64,000 nucleotides of DNA from Dromaius novaehollandiae (GCF_036370855.1 NC_088113.1:16512501-16576500), one strand, 5' to 3'. Numbered from the stretch's first letter, positions 13,601 through 26,500 are shown. Notes: generated by a model not told the origin, from the letters alone. Translations and numbers: made by a program.

Positions 13601-16600
13601 GGGCTACCCATCACAACCCTGTAAATCTAATCAGTATAAGAAGTGTCATTCTCCTCAATCAAAGTTACAAGGTAAGTATTTACTTTAAAAATAGTTAGAC
13701 ATGATAATTATATTCTAGCATTGTCACCTCTCTTTTACTTCAAGTACTTATAAGGGACACTGTTACAACATACTTCCTCTGGAAAAAGCTCTACACTTTC
13801 TCACTGGTAGTTCATGCTCTTGTCACTTACTCTGCATTTGGGTACCAAAAGACACTAATTTGAAACAGCCAACAGTCACTGAGCATACATTCTTTATTGC
13901 TGATCACACCAACCACCATTGTGCAAGATGCTCTCTTGAATCTCCCTAGCTGCTCTTGTGTAAATACAGCGGAAAAGGAACAGGACATTATATGAATTCA
14001 TTTTGCACAAACACCACACATTGTCTCAGGATCACACCGTTCAACTACAGTGGCCCTTCTGCCTGTACATCTTGAAATATGTGGAAAGCACTTATGTCAT
14101 AAATAATGATAATGAGGGGACGAATGTCACATTTTGAAACTTTGCCTCTTAGCTGCTTTACATATCATTTGCCTGAGCCTGTAAGTACAGCTAAATAAGT
14201 TAATTTGAATACATTTAAAAAAACACCCATTCCACGGATGCATAGACAGGATGATGATGGTGACATTTTTAGTATGTTCTCTTGAATTTAACTAAAGAAT
14301 ACTTAAGTAATTCACTTGAATGTTTCTGATTGTGTCCTCATTCTTCATATTTCACAGATTGGTAGATTTTTAGGATCTTGCATAGGTTATCTCAGTAATT
14401 ATGTTTAAAACGAAGAGGGGACAAAATAGAGTATTTTATGATGATAAAAGGTACAGTTTACCAGAGCAACTCATCAGAGAAGCTTCCTGCTGTTGAACAT
14501 TTTGAAATTTTACCAAGGATTATTTGAGCAATACAAGGTGGTGAACACAATTTAAAGAGTGCTTATAGCATGTACTTAAGATACACAGATCAAAAGTCAA
14601 GAATTCAAATAGTCTGGAGAATTCAGGAAGAAAGGCTCTGTAAGGATACATGCAACATAAATACTAGAGACACCTGAAAGTACTATGGAGCTAATCTACA
14701 AGTTAAATGCTAGTTGTTAGTGTAACATTTTAATGCAAAAGCTAGCTCTTGATTGTACATAGCTCTTACAACACTAGAGTATTCAAAAACTGAAAGCTAT
14801 TAAATAGCTTATGACTGTTGCAAAAGCAGATGACAGTGCTATTCTCAGTTGCACAATGAAGTCAGTATACAAATATATGAACAGTATGAATTGCACCCCC
14901 CCTTTCTCAAAATAGAAGAACTATCAGTTAATTATACAATATCTGCAACTTTGCACTTTATGCAATCTTTACTTGAGGTAGTTTTTGAAAAAAAACCCTG
15001 AGAATTCAGTTCTCTGGTCTACTGTTACGCATGTTACAAAACTGAAGTAAAGCCATGTCTTTGATATAATATGATTAACAGCCAGACACTACATTTTACT
15101 TCTAGTCATAAATAAAAAGCAGGCCTTCTGACTGACTAGCATATGCTAATGCTACCAGTAAAATGAAGAAAGCATGATTTTGCTGAGAGGTTTTAGTCCT
15201 GTCTTCCTACTTTTGCTTTTGCCCCCTTTTCCTAATTGCTTTAGTTCTAACACAGAGTTCAGATATATAGTACTACCTGTGAAAAGCTGACATGGTCATT
15301 ATGTTGTTCAGAAAAGTAGATGCATATCAAGTAACAGATTTCTAGCAGTATTACTTATCAATACCATATGCCAGTGCACCTTGGAATTTTACACAGCTAA
15401 TTCAGTTACTCCCTAGCCATTCCTTGACTTGCACCAACATACCTTGTTAGTTTTCTTTTCCTCTTGCAAGAAGAGTCAGAGATTTGCTTGTTTAGTCTAG
15501 CAAAATTAAGGTAAAAAGTATAAGACTGTTGTCTGCATCCCACAATGCAGTGGTGAAGCCAGAGAAGAGGATACCCAGTTTAAACTGAAGGCAGAAGAAC
15601 TAGTGTCAGCACAAGGAAAGACACAGTATGGGTACAAATAAATTTAGTCTTGGAATTAAGTTTTTAAACTACTAGAGCAGTGAGGTCCTGAAATAACCTT
15701 CCTTTAGAAGCCTAAACAGTTCAGTTTCTGAAACAAGATTATATGTTTATGGTGTGGTGTGGGTTTGGAGTGTGGACTTGCTAGAGGAATTTGCCACCTT
15801 TCTGTGTTTCAATGAACAGCTCCTGGCCCCCAAACTTTTACTTAGCAGTATTAACGTAAATGGTGTTGATACCACAACCATCTTGGAAGCAGAGATGATA
15901 TCTTGTGTTAGCTCATAGCAGATATGAATAACAATTGCTCTGCAAGACAGTAATGGCCAATAAAATGCCATACATACAGTAGTTGAGATAAAGTATCAGG
16001 TTTAAAAGACAAGTACATTGGAAATGTACATGAAATAATAAATACATGGAAGTTAGTTAAGTGATATGATGGGAAGCTTAGTAAGTTCTAGCATATCAGT
16101 GGAATAAACATAACAGTAATTTCCTCTTTTCAATAGGAAATTTCCTACACCAGCAAAAAGAGGCATCTTGTTCCACCTCAGACAAGCCACTTTGCAGAAG
16201 GAAGAAAGAAGGAAAGAATAACTCAGGAATATTTTCCCATGCTGAAAATCTAACCCATGTTAAGCAAAAAGACAAAATGGATAAAAAAGTAGGTATTCTA
16301 CCTTAATTTGTGCATGACTGCTTATTACAAAAAAAATTGCTAATTACAACTTCAATTATACTCAGCTGTTTTAAAGTTGACGTTTTATCTACTTTTTCTG
16401 CAACCCAGATTTTGTTTTAAAATGATGTCTTAAAGGTATTTTGGGGGCTAAAATACAATGAAAACTTACTAATGTTAGAATTTGCTCTTTTAAAAGAACA
16501 GCTAAACTTGTTTGATTTGAAATTGATATTTCCTATGCTTGCTCTCAGAGGATGGGTTGGCACTGCCAGTGGAGGTGCCAGGAGATGTAGCAGATAGCAT

Positions 16601-18401
16601 ATGGAGACAGAGCCGGTTAGTCTGAAACAAGGAAAGGAGGATAGAAATGGCCATGTAGCAGTGTAAGCGCGGGCTTCAGCTACAGATACATTCGCAGCAT
16701 CACAGTAGGGCTTCTTTAGCCCCTTTGTGGAAGCCTGTGGTACTGTAGTTTCAATGCTACTGATGATAGCTGCACTAGGTAGATTGGCCTTAGATGTGTC
16801 TGCATATGCTGCAAACAATGCTTTTGTATGCAGTGTCAGCACAGCTTCTGGGAAAAGTATTCCCTGCTTATCCTGTTCTTCCACTTTTCTGTAGACTTCC
16901 ACCAGCCATGCTTGGAGAAAGAAGCTACTGAGCTGGATGACTCTTAGGTTCTTCTGTAGCATAAGCAGTGGTTTGTTGTGTAACATAAGCAGTATCATAT
17001 TTAGGAACCTAACCCTTAAGATGTTCTTTACAAAGTAATTGTATTTCATAAACATATCTCCGCATCTTGGATACTGCCATATTGCTTGCAGACTCATCCC
17101 AAACCTTTTGCCCATGTTGCATATACATCTTTGCTATATATATATATTTTAATATTTTTATATATATTTATACACACATAAGTATAACTTAATGAAAAGA
17201 ATATATATACATACGTATTTTTATGTCTTGGATGATAAGAATGCAGCTTGAAACCCCTGTCATTCATAAATTACTACCATGATCTGTCACCTAACCAAAA
17301 AAAAAAAAAAAGAAAAGAAAAAAGTATATCCCTATTACACCCCCAAACACACTGGGAAAAAAAGTTTTCCTCATCAAAAAAAGGATAAATAGCTTGGTTT
17401 GCAGTTGATATTATGCCAGGTGATATGAATTACAGCAGAGGTAAATTTCTTATGCTGATATAGTCAACTTAATTACTCTTTTTACAAAGCATGGAATTGC
17501 TCTAGATTGAAATTTTTAAATATAAACATTTTTTTCCCCATAATTTCTGCAGGACATTTCTGGGCAAATCAGGGAACATACAAGAACAAACTTCTCTTTT
17601 CAGAACATTACACCTCCTTTGGAAATATCTGTGACAGCTCATTCCTTTTCATCCACAGTTAATACTGCCATGCAGCAAGTCAACAATGACGTAGAAATAT
17701 GCTGTTTAGTGACACAACCACTCGTGCTCCAGCGATCAGTTCCAGGGGAGTCACAGCCAAATGTCTGGACTGACTCAATGGCATCTTCTTTTTGGTCTTG
17801 TCCTTTTGATTTTCCAAATACAGGCACAGATGGGCAGATTGACAGCACAAGCTCAGAGACTACTGATCCGCTTTCCTTACGTCCAGAAGCAACCCAGGGA
17901 AACATACTAAACACAGAGTCAGAGAGTCAAAGATTTGGTGCATTAGACCTGGTGATCCAGGCCTCAGGAAAGGAGAAATGTCCAACTGAAGAAATTACAT
18001 ATTCATCTCCAAAAGAAAACTCAACTGCCAGTTCCCAACCTGGATGTTCACATATATTGGGATCAAAAGCAGAGTCTCTTCTTGAGTCAGACACAAGGGC
18101 TAACTTACCCAAGATAGCATACACAGAGTGTGCAAACTTTTCTCAAAAAATCCTTCATGGAAATACGGACAAGAATGGAACCTACCTGCAGTCAGATAAC
18201 TACAGAAGGCCACATGAAACAAATACTGCTACCTTTAAAGAGCCCTCAATTACTCTCAGGTTCCCCGAGTTCAAGACTTATTCTGCAACACCTTCCAAGA
18301 CATGCAAAAAAAGAGGCTTAGAGATGATGAGGAAGCAAACCAGAGTTGAATATGATGACACTAGCAGTGATGACGAAGATAGGCTTGTTATAGAAATATA
18401 G
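6366..18401 (+). CDS. ZNF831: ZNF831 (zinc finger protein 831), full coding span, five exons
   Basis: Joined coding segments are 6366-10601, 11515-11657, 13502-13671, 16137-16288 and 17553-18401. They sum to 1850 codons including the TAG stop, so about 1849 residues; the human protein is about 1677. Intron phases are 0, 2, 1 and 0, and every junction is GT-AG with no in-frame stop. The N-terminal fifth carries two C2H2 zinc fingers (about residues 149-201). Conserved short blocks follow along a serine-rich disordered chain, and the last 31 residues, ending DEDRLVIEI, nearly match the human C-terminus. The family is presumed nuclear and DNA-binding because of the fingers; its targets are not established. 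Identity rests on recalled similarity to human ZNF831 and on its position next to EDN3. Start context is strong. A non-coding 5' exon is not located. Confidence 0.93.
10602..11514 (+). other. ZNF831: ZNF831 intron 1
   Basis: A 913-base intron from the GTAACA donor to TATTCTCAACAG, with a polypyrimidine stretch just upstream of the acceptor. It holds AT-rich sequence and no other feature I can support. Confidence 0.75.
11515..11657 (+). CDS. ZNF831: ZNF831 coding exon 2 (residues 1413-1460, part)
   Basis: A 143-base exon between CTCAACAG and GTAAGG. Read in phase 0 it has no stop and gives a lysine-rich segment: it starts [19 protein letters not shown] and ends [15 protein letters not shown], the last codon being split. 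This aligns in order with the mammalian segment that contains SKQRKLKINPKRY. The basic run could act as a nuclear-localisation or nucleic-acid-binding patch; that is inference. The exon is too short to stand out as an open frame. It is supported by splice sites, phase and family alignment together. Confidence 0.85.
12656..12720. repeat. (TA)n/(CA)n dinucleotide microsatellite
   Basis: Runs of TA alternate with short ACAC and GTGT stretches over about 65 bases. Open frames read through here on both strands (Tyr/Ile-rich) are products of the repeat, not genes. Confidence 0.9.
12721..12831. repeat. Inverted repeat, 18-bp arms, about 75-bp AT-rich centre
   Basis: The left arm GTATTAGAAACATATATA (12721-12738) is the exact reverse complement of 12814-12831. 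The centre is itself TATATG/CATATA rich, so much of the segment could fold into an imperfect hairpin. It directly abuts the CA run of the microsatellite. It could be a small inverted duplication formed at the microsatellite or a degenerate terminal-inverted-repeat element. I see no coding capacity and no clear target-site duplication. Confidence 0.8.
13502..13671 (+). CDS. ZNF831: ZNF831 coding exon 3 (residues 1460-1517, part)
   Basis: A 170-base exon, acceptor GCAACACAG and donor GTAAGT. It completes the split TGG codon and reads [20 protein letters not shown] and on to SPQSKLQ, ending in phase 1. Tyr1461 and the AQL and NRL spacing align with mammalian RYKGNFLQSCVQLRASRL without gaps. The segment is basic (Arg, Lys, His) with several cysteines, but they do not form a recognisable finger. 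Confidence 0.88.
13672..16136 (+). other. ZNF831: ZNF831 intron 3
   Basis: A 2465-base phase-1 intron, GTAAGT to TTTTCAATAG. AT-rich; I see no exon, repeat family or RNA gene in it. Confidence 0.75.
16137..16288 (+). CDS. ZNF831: ZNF831 coding exon 4 (residues 1517-1567)
   Basis: A 152-base exon, acceptor CTTTTCAATAG and donor GTAGGT. With the G left by exon 3 it reads [20 protein letters not shown] and RRKKEGKN, and ends KQKDKMDKK in phase 0. The order SC-TS-C-KKEG matches the mammalian LQEEPSCATSE and KKEGD segment. Very hydrophilic and lysine-rich, probably disordered. Confidence 0.87.
16417..17115 (-). other. Unassigned 232-codon antisense open frame in ZNF831 intron 4
   Basis: The frame starts [19 protein letters not shown] and stays open for 232 codons, long for AT-rich intron sequence. 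I recognise no domain, zinc ligand set, catalytic motif or signal peptide. A central hydrophobic part (about residues 28-72) is not a clean membrane span. The 16540-16960 part is richer in GC than its surroundings, which may explain the lack of stops or point to an old inserted element. Chance is the default explanation. Confidence 0.25.
17137..17200. repeat. TA-rich low-complexity tract
   Basis: Short TATATA runs interrupted by TTTTAATATTTTT. Simple sequence only. Confidence 0.8.
17553..18401 (+). CDS. ZNF831: ZNF831 coding exon 5, C-terminus (residues 1568-1849)
   Basis: Acceptor TTTCTGCAG at 17544-17552. It opens [21 protein letters not shown] then EH is shared with mammalian DISPSAGEHGD. 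The body is Ser/Thr-rich with little conservation that I can see. The last part is nearly identical to human ZNF831: [18 protein letters not shown] followed by [13 protein letters not shown] and a TAG stop. The basic-then-acidic tail is the best-conserved element outside the zinc fingers, so it probably has a specific partner; that partner is unknown to me. Confidence 0.95.
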   Translation, partial: DISGQIREHTRTNFSFQNITPPLEISVTAHSFSSTVNTAMQQVNNDVEICCLVTQPLVLQRSVPGESQPNVWTDSMASSFWSCPFDFPNTGTDGQIDSTSSETTDPLSLRPEATQGNILNTESESQRFGALDLVIQASGKEKCPTEEITYSSPKENSTASSQPGCSHILGSKAESLLESDTRANLPKIAYTECANFSQKILHGNTDKNGTYLQSDNYRRPHETNTATFKEPSITLRFPEFKTYSATPSKTCKKRGLEMMRKQTRVEYDDTSSDDEDRLVIEI

Positions 18402-20500
18402 CAAATAGGCTGCTAAGATGCTCAAATGATGGTCCATTACAGAAGGAAATGCCATGGAAATTTGATCTACATTTCTAAAGCACCTTTAGATCAGAAAAGC
18501 CATTCCTCAGTGCATTAGGCAGCATTCTCTTCTGAAGAGAGACCTTTATTTCAAGGACTCAGACTTTTTTTTTTAAAAAAAGCTTATTTGAAGCAAAGCA
18601 GGAGCTGGCTTCACCCATTTAAATGCAAATGGTAAACCTATATTTATGAGGAGTTTCCAGTATTGTTAACTCTCTTACCAGTCTTACATAAAGCCCACAA
18701 GTGCTAGCTGCTAGTGTTTTTATTATTAAAAGGCTGTAGTGTATTTATTCACTAACAACAATACTATAGCAACAGCTTCTTCAATATATAAGCTAAGATT
18801 TCCTGGAAGGGTATGGCTGTATTCTCCTCTATGTATTCCCCTCTCCTCTTTTTTGTAGTCACTGCCATCTGTACTGGGAGTGATACACTGGCATTAAGGG
18901 AAAGATATATTCCCTAAGTGTCTGTGATACTGGCAGAGTCTGCAAAAATGCTGATCTTTTTCCATGTTGCACAAATGTTAATGCTTCTTTGTGACCAATT
19001 ACACAAGCATGCCTTGCTTTGTGTTTTGTATCTTTTACGCCAAGATCTACTCAAGTATTTAGTTCTTTAGTACTGTTGGAGATTATGGATGTTAGCTATT
19101 AATATTTCCTTGTAGTAAAATTTCTGACAAGGATTTTCTTGTTATATTCATCAGATTGTGCTCCAAGAAATTAATCTTGAATTTTTCATTTTTATTGTAA
19201 TCTTAACTGCAATTATGCTATTTTATCAAAGGGAAGAAGCTATATGACTTAGCTTGTTTTCTTTTCTTACCTTTTTTTTAACAAAAAGTTTTGTGCTACA
19301 AAATCTAAAATTCACTGGTTTCTATGTGAATAAACAATTAGATAAAGCTTAATTTGACCAAATATATTCACTTGCTTGATTAAACCGATAAACATTAAAA
19401 CCATTCCCCTTCTACATTATATTCAAGTTTTGTACTTAAATTTCTACCAGTTTTTGTATTGTGAATCATGCATAGGGTTTTTATGGATCAACCTGCATGG
19501 GATATTCGGAATTGCTTTTACGTTAATCCTACACAGGTAAGCTTAGGTAGATTTTACCCACAAAGAGATCTAGTATAATGCATATTAGAAAAATACATAT
19601 TTATAAAAAAAGATGCTGAAACAACTAACAGAGATAAAACCAACTACTAAGTCGCATGTAATATCTGTATTTTCAGATGTGTTACAAAGGGTGGTAACTC
19701 TTGCAGTTGTCCATACAGACGGCTTCATGTTTAGCCTCAAATTATGTCTGTAAATTTATTGTTAGAGAAAACAAAAATCACAATCAAAATAATATACCAA
19801 TTCCAAATTCTAATGTGGGAAAAATGTTAGGAAAAAATTCTCTTCTTTCAGAATACAGGATAAGCCATGAAGGATATCTTTCCCTTTCTAAAAATGTTAC
19901 AATATTACACCTGACCACAGAATTTTCAGTAGCATTACAACAACAACTGATATAGAAAATGCATGGAAAAAAAATCCAACAATATTAGTTTAAGGAATTA
20001 TGAATTTTTGTTCTCCTACTTTATTTCTCGTTTATCAAATGCTGAGATTTTATAGCACAGATAATAGATTAACGTTGCACACTTTCCCTAATTTGTTGGG
20101 TTGTGATCAGATTTAGTCTGTAGCCCAGAATGACAGTGAACTGGCCTATTCTTTTACTATATGTTAGGATAGACTTCCGTTAACTTCAGTTTTATTTCCA
20201 TATACCACAGACTGAGAGGTTATGGTGAAATAACAGCTGAACTTAGGAAGCTTTGTATTAAGAGCTCAGCAAACATGGGTGTTAGTTCTGGGTTAAGAGA
20301 TTAAGAAGCATGAATGGCATTGACAATGGTGGACTGCAAGGCCCTGTAAATTGCATATTTTGTTGACTGAGATGCCGTACCTAAAATACCATTTTGTTCA
20401 GAATGGTGCAGCTAAACAAAAATGATATAGCTACAGGTTGCTTCTACCTTGATTTTTCTCTTTATATTGTTAAATTATTTTGTCTTAATAAAAATAAAAC
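18402..20500 (+). other. ZNF831: ZNF831 3' UTR, probable extent
   Basis: AT-rich sequence after the stop. AATAAA hexamers occur at 19329-19334 and as a pair at 20487-20492 and 20493-20498. Either could be the polyadenylation signal; the true 3' end cannot be chosen by eye. Open frames inside are short and unrecognised. Confidence 0.45.
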
Positions 20501-23500
20501 TTGAAGATCAAAATAACACAAACACTGTGCTATTTATTAAGAGTTACTTCTAGAATCAAACTGCAGTGATGCAAGTCCAAGAATGTCAGAAGTCTCCGGG
20601 TATTTACTGAGTAGTTTGCAGTCCATAAGCTTTCTGCAAACACATCTTTTCATATTATATTCACATTCTTCACAAATAGGGACATACTCAGTGAGCTGCA
20701 AGTTTCTGTTCATAATTGTTGGGAGAAGCTGTCAGCAAATTAGAAAAGGTCTACTGGATAGCCTATACTTAAATTCTAATGTTTTATGCATAAAATACCT
20801 TGAAATATATCTTCAACCATGCAGCAGTAATCTTAGTACATGCACTAGTATTACAACTCAATCATTTAACATTTAATTATTTTATATATACTGTCATCAT
20901 AATTATACTAAATTTCTTAGTCTACATCAAACCTTAGCAAAAGAACTAACATGTTGCTCAGGAAACTTCTGAGGCAAAATTATTAGCAAGAAAAAAGTGT
21001 TGACAACATCACTAATATGACAAGTTTCACTATGTTTGATATTACGAGGACAAGAAAGATCAAAGAGAAATCTCTCTTTAAGTCTTTCTTATTTTGTTCA
21101 GTGTTCATGCTCTAAGACAAACTGGAGACCAATGTTGTAGAGAGTTATCTGAGCGAGTCCCAGATACAAAGAACTTAAATAGTACCAGTTCAAAGAAGAC
21201 TAATATTAGAACACTAATATTACTCTAATTTGGAAGAAAAGAGAGAAAGAAGCAGGGAGAGGAAGGGGAAGGGAGATGCCATCATAAAAAATACAAAAAA
21301 AATACAAAAGTCCCCAGAAAAAAGACAGGGTTGCTGAAATGCCTCTTCAATAAATAGCAAGCAATGTATACGTGATTTACATGGAGTAAACCCAACATCT
21401 GATTCCCTTAGGAAAGCTATGGGTTGTTGTCAGTAAATCAGAATAATAAATTCAGGCTGTAATCATTCTCTTTTTTCTTATTTCATAAACAGTGAAAGGG
21501 TCTTAAAAAGCAAACACTAGCGGGTATAAACAGGGGAAAAAATGTAAGTTAACTAGCAAAAAAGCCAGTAATGGTAAACATACTGTACTTGAAAACTTTC
21601 AGAACACATAAAACATCATGTTCAGATGGAATATATTCAGCTGGTTCAACTTTATAGGCTTGAAAATTGCACTGAACAGGCTCCCATAATTTAAACATCC
21701 CATAAATAATAGAGGTGTGACAAACCTTAATTATCTTATTTAAAAGATTCTGCATATGACTGACAAGTTGCAGTCCATAACAAATTCAGCTCAGCTAACA
21801 TTTCTGCTCTACCTCAAAATAAAGGAAAAAGGAAGATGCTCTACATTTTACCAAGGAATAACCTTATCTACAATCACTCCTCACTCAGAAATGTTAAGTC
21901 TCTTTAGTGAGCAAGTAGTTTCAGAAGTTACAGTGAAGTATATACACAAAGAGAGTAACTCAAGAAAAATATCCCTTGCAGTGCTGTACCAGACAGAGGC
22001 ATGTCACTGAAGTAGCACGTCCATACAGAGAAAACTATTCTCCAAGGTCTATACCCAGAAAGTTTTTTTTTTTTAATTGTGGTGAAGAAAACTGATGAAG
22101 ACTGCTTGAATATCATTCCTTTTCCCTAGACTCTTTGGACACCAGTTGTCTGATATGAACACACAGGAAGTCGAGGATCTGGCTGTCCGTTTCACAGAGA
22201 CTGATGACAAGCAGATGCTCTGCGTAAATAAAATTGGCTAAAGCGCAATGATTTGGATCAAGACACGGACAATCAGTGGATTTTAAAAGGCTGGTAAGAT
22301 ATAGGCGTTACAACAGCATGAACTAGAGAAGACTGTAGCCAGCTAAGCTAAAACAGAGTAACAGAAAGAATGATTTGACACTCTGAAGATGACAGAAAAG
22401 AACAGTTACAGAATGTCCGGTATATTTCTACATCTACATATATCACATATTTTATATAATTATATACACACATGATATAACTATATAGTATAAGGTACAT
22501 ACATTTCAACACTTAAAGCTCTAAGTGTACTTGATGTCGTTCCATCCACCCCACCTCAAATTAAAGCCCTGAAGAGGTTCTCATGTAGAGGGCCTCATTT
22601 CAGAAAAGCACCTACACACCACCTTAATCACGTACTCAGCCCCTGCATCCTGCAGTGAGACTTAAACAAGAGCTTGAAATTGGGCAAATGCTCTGATAGT
22701 GTTCAGTTGATAAGCTGTCTTTGCTTAAAGGGAAAAGTGAACGTGAGTATTTTTCCAATGAACCAGTCAAAGTTTTGGAAATGTTTTCTGATGGAATCCT
22801 TCGAAGTTACAGTAAGATTCAGAATCTGTAGAGAAAGCAGGAGAAAAAAGGAAACTGCTTACAGAGGTATACACAAGTCACATTGTTCTCAGAAATACTG
22901 CTGGGCAGACTTTATTAAAAGGCTATACTACTGTTACCACGCTGGTATTTGCACAAATACCTTCATTAGTTAATCATACTAACAAAAAAGTATATGCATG
23001 GTTCCAGTTGCTTTCTTTAGCTTCAGATCTATATCCATCTTCATTTTCAGACTCCCTACGTACCTTTGTTAAGGGTAACATAGACGATTTTTTGAATTTT
23101 TATCAGAATTGTTCTAGACCATTCCATTAAAAAAATCTGACAAAGTAAAATTTCAAATGCTTCAAAGTTCTACAAAGTATCTTAAGAAAAAATGGATAGT
23201 CTTTTAGAGCTGATGGAAAATGTTAGTGCCTATTAAATCTGAGCCAGCTGTAAAGAAAAGCTCTGGCAAGCTCCTTTTAGAGAGCAGAAGACAAGATAAC
23301 CAACACATCAAACCAGACCAAAAGCCACTATATTCACCTCTTGCTTGTTCAAGAGTTTTCTTATTTTATACATTTATGGATGGGTAATGAATTTGTTATA
23401 TAAAATTTTTAGATAATGCTTGTGGTTAAATGATGTGTTTAAGTACAATTTCTAGACCAGTTATGTGGAAATATTCTAATGTTGGACTCAGAAGCAGTAT

Positions 23501-26500
23501 GCAGAGAAATATTTATCCTGTGTACACTTCATAGTATTAAATATAGCAATTTCTTTGCCATACAACAGCTGCAGCTGAAACAAAAATGGGATGATTTTAA
23601 GTTAGCCTACTATTTTTCCTTATATAAGTAATCCTTGATATTTTAGCTCAGTTACATGGTGTAAAAATGTCACCTAACATTAGAGCTGAAAAACAAAAAT
23701 TAAAATCATAGTTCCTTAAAAGCACTGATGTATCTGTGGTGGTAGTTTTGGCAGTAGCAATAAAGAAGCTGGCAACTCCAGCGCAATCTTTTTAGCCATA
23801 CCAACCTTAAAAAAGATAGATCTGAATCACATACATCAATGTGTGAAAAATGTCATCAATGTTCTTGGTGTAAGTTATGGAATTAGAGGAGTTTGCATAT
23901 CCAAATCCAATTGGCCATGTGGCAAACAGTGTATTTTGGCTTCTGTGAATATACTGTATTCACAGAAGAATATACAACGCTATATTGGCAAATTATTCCC
24001 AAGTTTTTACACAGCAAAAACATCAATCATGCAGTGATATATTTAATTATTTTGCAAATGTAGCTGAACATCAAAGCCACATGAGGGCACCAGGCACAGA
24101 AAAATCTGTGGTTCTATCCTTCAAAGTTAGCAGCATTTCTGATGGCTCATTGCTTTGCTATAAACAAATCTGAAATCCCTTGGCGCATCAGTGCATCTCA
24201 TCATGTTTTTTCTCCTTCTGTTGAAGGATGAATATTAATAAGGAATGCTAATTACTGATAAGATCTATATTCAACACTTACATCTACTAAAATGGACTGT
24301 AAATAAGTGGATGCTTCTTATTTGCCCTCTAGATATGAATAAGAACTATTCCCTATTGTTTCAAATGTTTACATTAAATCTAACTATTATTTCTACTTCG
24401 CTGATCTGCCTGGCAAACCCTAACTCACGCACAAGGGTGGATCAAAGGTGTGTGAACCAACTGGAGCAAACCCAGGGGTCACCAACAAATATAACCATAT
24501 GCCTTAAACACATAATTTATGAGACAAGACAGAATCAGCAAGAGCTGGTTAGCCAACAAGAGATAAATCAAGAAGATATGTGCAAACAAATTCAGTAAAA
24601 AGTTATGGGAAAAGACTATTGCAATATTCTGTTTTCCACATCCATTCTGAAAGGATAAGAAATGATGAGTTTAATCTGCAGCAAAGGAGAAATAACCGAG
24701 AAAAGCTCCCTATTTTAGGAGCAACTAAACATGTAACAAATGGCCCAGGGAGGTTACAGACTCTTCATCATTTGGGGACTTCAGTAACAGTTTAGGCAAG
24801 TATTTCTTATTATATGGGCAACATAGATATAATTATTTTAGGGCTAGGACAAACTTTCTTTCCAGCCCTCTTTTTTACTAATAAAACCTTGTTTGCCAAT
24901 AGCTTCTCCAAAATATCATGCCTGAAATATTTAGTATCATGTCGCTGATTTTGTATATGCACTATTGACAGACACACACAATTACATCTAAACACATTTG
25001 CTTTGCACAACTTGCAGTGTATATCTGGTTTTGTATGTTGCCTGTGTTTTATTTACAAATGAATTTGCTCCCATTCATGAGTGTTTATATTATAGTCATT
25101 ACCATGTACTTAAGTAGCTTTCCTAAACCATTAATTTTACCTTAAGGTTTCGTGTGAAACTACGGCTACATATCAAGACTCTTGGCCTACATTTTTCATT
25201 TACCATTCGCATTCCACAAAAGCCACGTGGATGAAAAGGTCAATATTACTTTTTTTCTTTTTTAGATTATAAAATACTGTCAGATTTTAATAGTATGTTT
25301 AAAGTGTCTTGATATAACCAGATAAATGTCATGTAGAAGCATATCATGTAAAAGCTTCATCTTCCAGAGAACTGTAAAGTTATGACAGCTTTTCTGTTAA
25401 GTTTAAGCAATAATATAAAATATAAATACGTGGTTTTCTTTCTCACAGTCTAAGTCAATGCACCTGTTTACTGCTCACAACAACTGCCTAGGTATGTTCT
25501 GTATTTACTTAATGTTTGAATTTAGAAGAACTCCAAGAGCCAGTTAAACAAAGGATGAACTTGCTTGGACATTTGTGGATGCTTTGCAAGGCAGTCAAAA
25601 GGGATTCTTGTGACTATTCTGGCTTAAAAAGACACTATATACATCTCATTATCAGTCTCTAATAATTGTTAGGGTTAAAAAAGAAAGTCCCCTCCCCAAA
25701 AAACCAACAAGATGATTCTAATACAGTCAATAAATTAGTCCAAAATCCAGTTTCTTTAACATTGCAGGTTTGTGTATATATATTTGTAGCATCTTTTTTT
25801 TCCCACTTACCGAAAAAACAAGCAATTCTTTAAGTACTACATTGGAGTTATTAATATAGTATTTACTTAATACAACAATGACTGGAAGTGTTTCAGATTC
25901 TAAACAAGTTCAGATACGTTAAAGTCTGATTCTTTTTTAAGATTATTCCGCCATTAACAAAATGAGCAATTGGATGAGAGCCATGGGAGTGTCGTTTTGT
26001 TTCATAACCTCCTGTGGTTTTGTTTTCCAGCTGTCTTAAATGCTACTTAGGTTCAGTAGTACTGGTGATGAGGCCAATTGTTCTATACAAATGTTGAAAG
26101 CTAAACCTTTCTGGATTCATGCTCAAGCACCACAAAGGAAAGCCTCTTACACAGGATAAGATGTATTTTCAGGGGCAAAATTAAGCTCATGTTCTCAATA
26201 CCATCCACCCCCAAACCTGCTTTTACCATGGTAGAGCTAGAGCAAATGTCTACCCCTAAAAATCTTTCTATGATTTATTATTCTTTACTGTACATATCGT
26301 ATTCAGATTTTTCTTAAAAACTTCCCTCATTTCATTGTACATTCCCAAATAAAACATTTTATCTCAAATACACAGCTGGGAGTATGACAGGGTCATTTGG
26401 ATGAGCTGCTGTTGTCCTCTCTCCCCTTTAAAAAGGAGCCACTACAGAAATTTCCCCCTCTCCATCAAAATGGTTTATGCAAAAAGAAAAGAACAAAACC

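Larger units (their letters stand above)
16289..17552 (+). other. ZNF831: ZNF831 intron 4
   Basis: A 1264-base phase-0 intron, GTAGGT to TAATTTCTGCAG. It holds a 232-codon antisense open frame at 16417-17115 of unknown meaning, a TA-rich patch at about 17137-17200 and a poly-A run at about 17297-17312. Confidence 0.75.
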
